Shown piece by piece: positions 5,304 through 6,638 of a stretch of 6,638 bases of DNA. The translations under genes and the position numbers were made by a program. Location: NCBI GenBank assembly GCA_900754435.1, contig CAAECT010000102.1, positions 1-6,638 of the forward strand, given 5' to 3'. The first letter of the stretch is position 1; the number at the start of each line of letters is the position of its first letter. The notes beneath the pieces were generated by a model, which did not search any database, was not told the origin of the DNA, and saw only the letters and a program-made list of their open reading frames with translations. Source of the stretch: an uncultured Collinsella sp. (lineage in GTDB: Bacteria; Actinomycetota; Coriobacteriia; Coriobacteriales; Coriobacteriaceae).

Positions 5304-6638
5304 ATGATCATCATCAAAAACGGCGCGCTCGTGACGCCCCAGGGGCTTCGCCGCGCCGATCTTGCCATGGAGGGCGACAAGATTGTGCGGATTGCCGCGG
5401 CGATTGAGCCGGCCGAGGGCGATACCGTCGAGGACGCCGCGGGCTGCTGGGTGTTTCCCGGCTTTATCGACGGCCACACGCACATGCAGTGCTGGACTGG
5501 CATGGATTGGACAGCCGATAGCTTTGAAACCGGCACGCGTGCGGCTGCCTGCGGCGGTACGACGACCATCGTGGACTACGCGACGGCTGATCGCGGCGTG
5601 ACCATGCCCGATGCCTTGGCCGAGTGGCATCGCCGTGCCGACGGAACCTGCACGGCCAACTACGCCTTTCATATGGCACTCGCCGAGTGGAATGAACGCA
5701 ACCGCGCCGATCTTTCGGCTATGCGCGAGGCGGGCGTATCGTCGTTTAAGACCTACTTTGCCTACGATCATTTGCGCCTGGACGATGCCGAGACGCTCGA
5801 GGTGCTCGAGGAGCTCAAGCGTATTGGCGGCATACTGTGCGTGCATTGCGAGAACGGTACGCTGGTGAATGAGCTGCAGAAGCGCGTGTACGAGCAGGGG
5901 ATTCATGGGCCCGAGGGGCATGCGCTCAGCCGCCCGGACGTGTGTGAGGCCGAAGCCGTGAGCCGCCTGCTGTATCTGGCGCACCTGGCCGGCGACGCCC
6001 CAGTCAACGTGGTGCACCTTTCGACCAAGTTGGGGCTCGGGGCCATTCGTGCTGCCAAAGCGCGCGGGCAGAAGAATATCTATGTCGAGACCTGCCCCCA
6101 ATATCTGATGCTTGACGACACCTGCTATCTGGAGCAGGGCGAGGACGGCTTTGCGGGCGCCAAGTACGTGATGAGCCCGCCGCTGCGCCATGCCGGTGAC
6201 CGTGCGGCACTGCGCGAGGCGCTTGTGGCCGGCGAGATCGATACGATTGCGACCGATCATTGCAGCTTTAACCTGCACGGGCAAAAGGACCGCGGGCGCG
6301 ACGATTTCCGCGCGATTCCCAACGGCGGGCCCGGCGTGGAGCATCGTCCCGTCGCGATTGCCACGAGCTTTGAGGGACAGCTGGGACCCGAGGACCTCTG
6401 CCGCTTGATGAGCGAGAACCCGGCGCGCGTGTTTGGCATGTACCCGCGCAAGGGCTGTCTTGCCGAGGGTGCCGATGCCGACGTGTGCGTGTGGGATCCT
6501 TGCGCGCGTTGGACGATCAGCGCCGCGACACAGCATCAGGCCGTGGACTACACGCCGCTCGAGGGCTTTGAGGCACATGGCCGCGCCAAGGCCGTGTTTG
6601 TGAACGGCGTGCTGGCGGCACGCGACGGCGAGCCCACC
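5304..6638 (+). CDS. hyuA: Hydantoinase / dihydropyrimidinase-like amidohydrolase, C-terminus cut by window edge
   Basis: The frame from ATG 5304 stays open for 445 codons to the right edge; E. coli HyuA (a D-phenylhydantoinase) is about 461 residues, so only the last part is missing. This cytoplasmic family hydrolyses cyclic amides such as hydantoins and dihydropyrimidines with a binuclear metal centre. All ligands are visible: His58 and His60 in DGHTH (56-60), the lysine to be carboxylated, Lys149, in SSFKTYFAY (146-154), His181 in VHCEN (180-184), His238 in VVHLS (236-240) and Asp318 in TDHCSF (317-322). Tyr154 matches the tyrosine that contacts substrate in related enzymes. NPARVFGMYPRKG (372-384) and GADADVCVWDP (389-399) are the usual C-terminal beta-sandwich elements. 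In this neighbourhood the natural substrate is probably a purine-derived ring intermediate, which is inferred. Allantoinase or true dihydropyrimidinase are alternatives; context favours HyuA. Confidence 0.92.
   Translation, partial: MIIIKNGALVTPQGLRRADLAMEGDKIVRIAAAIEPAEGDTVEDAAGCWVFPGFIDGHTHMQCWTGMDWTADSFETGTRAAACGGTTTIVDYATADRGVTMPDALAEWHRRADGTCTANYAFHMALAEWNERNRADLSAMREAGVSSFKTYFAYDHLRLDDAETLEVLEELKRIGGILCVHCENGTLVNELQKRVYEQGIHGPEGHALSRPDVCEAEAVSRLLYLAHLAGDAPVNVVHLSTKLGLGAIRAAKARGQKNIYVETCPQYLMLDDTCYLEQGEDGFAGAKYVMSPPLRHAGDRAALREALVAGEIDTIATDHCSFNLHGQKDRGRDDFRAIPNGGPGVEHRPVAIATSFEGQLGPEDLCRLMSENPARVFGMYPRKGCLAEGADADVCVWDPCARWTISAATQHQAVDYTPLEGFEAHGRAKAVFVNGVLAARDGEPT

Noticed and set aside
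5289..6578. Open frame of 429 codons on the minus strand opposite hyuA
   Set aside because: The plus strand here encodes an amidohydrolase with all metal ligands; the minus frame shows no domain.
1..6638. CRISPR arrays, tRNA or rRNA genes, insertion sequences, attachment sites
   Set aside because: Looked for regularly spaced repeats, cloverleaf-like stems, transposase motifs and flanking terminal repeats on both strands; none seen.

Overview
The window looks like part of a high-GC (roughly 60% by eye) actinobacterial genome, most likely a gut member of the Coriobacteriia such as Collinsella. This placement is an inference from codon use (strong preference for C or G at third positions, Lys AAG, Glu GAG, Ile ATC) and gene content; no rRNA or taxonomic marker is present.

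Layout from left to right. A partial gene on the minus strand (1-174) encodes the N-terminus of a YheO/DauR-type transcriptional regulator. A 277-bp divergent control region follows. Next are three plus-strand genes: a PLP-dependent 2,3-diaminopropionate ammonia-lyase (ygeX, 452-1666), an M20-type metallohydrolase (ygeY, 1741-3126) and a knotted-type transcarbamylase (ygeW, 3328-4530). They end at a very strong symmetric intrinsic terminator (4550-4597). A second plus-strand unit begins after it: a MocA/YgfJ-type molybdenum-cofactor nucleotidyltransferase (4681-5295) and, 8 bp later, a hydantoinase/dihydropyrimidinase-like amidohydrolase (hyuA, 5304 to the window edge, C-terminus missing).

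Together these are core members of the conserved ygeW-ygeX-ygeY-hyuA-ygfJ neighbourhood known from Escherichia coli and from anaerobic gut bacteria. That neighbourhood is linked to molybdenum (often selenium-dependent) hydroxylases and to anaerobic breakdown of purines/uric acid. A reasonable reading is that a Mo hydroxylase outside the window, matured with help from the MocA-like protein, acts on the purine; HyuA opens a cyclic amide; YgeY and YgeW remove amide or ureido groups, with YgeW possibly conserving energy as carbamoyl phosphate; and YgeX deaminates 2,3-diaminopropionate to pyruvate and ammonia. Only the YgeX reaction is biochemically firm; the substrates of YgeY and YgeW are inferred.

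The system as a whole is known rather than new. The points most worth following are the divergent YheO-type regulator with repeated elements in the control region, the unknown substrates of YgeW and YgeY, the 201-bp gap with a GC-rich hairpin between ygeY and ygeW, and the change in codon use between the two transcription units.
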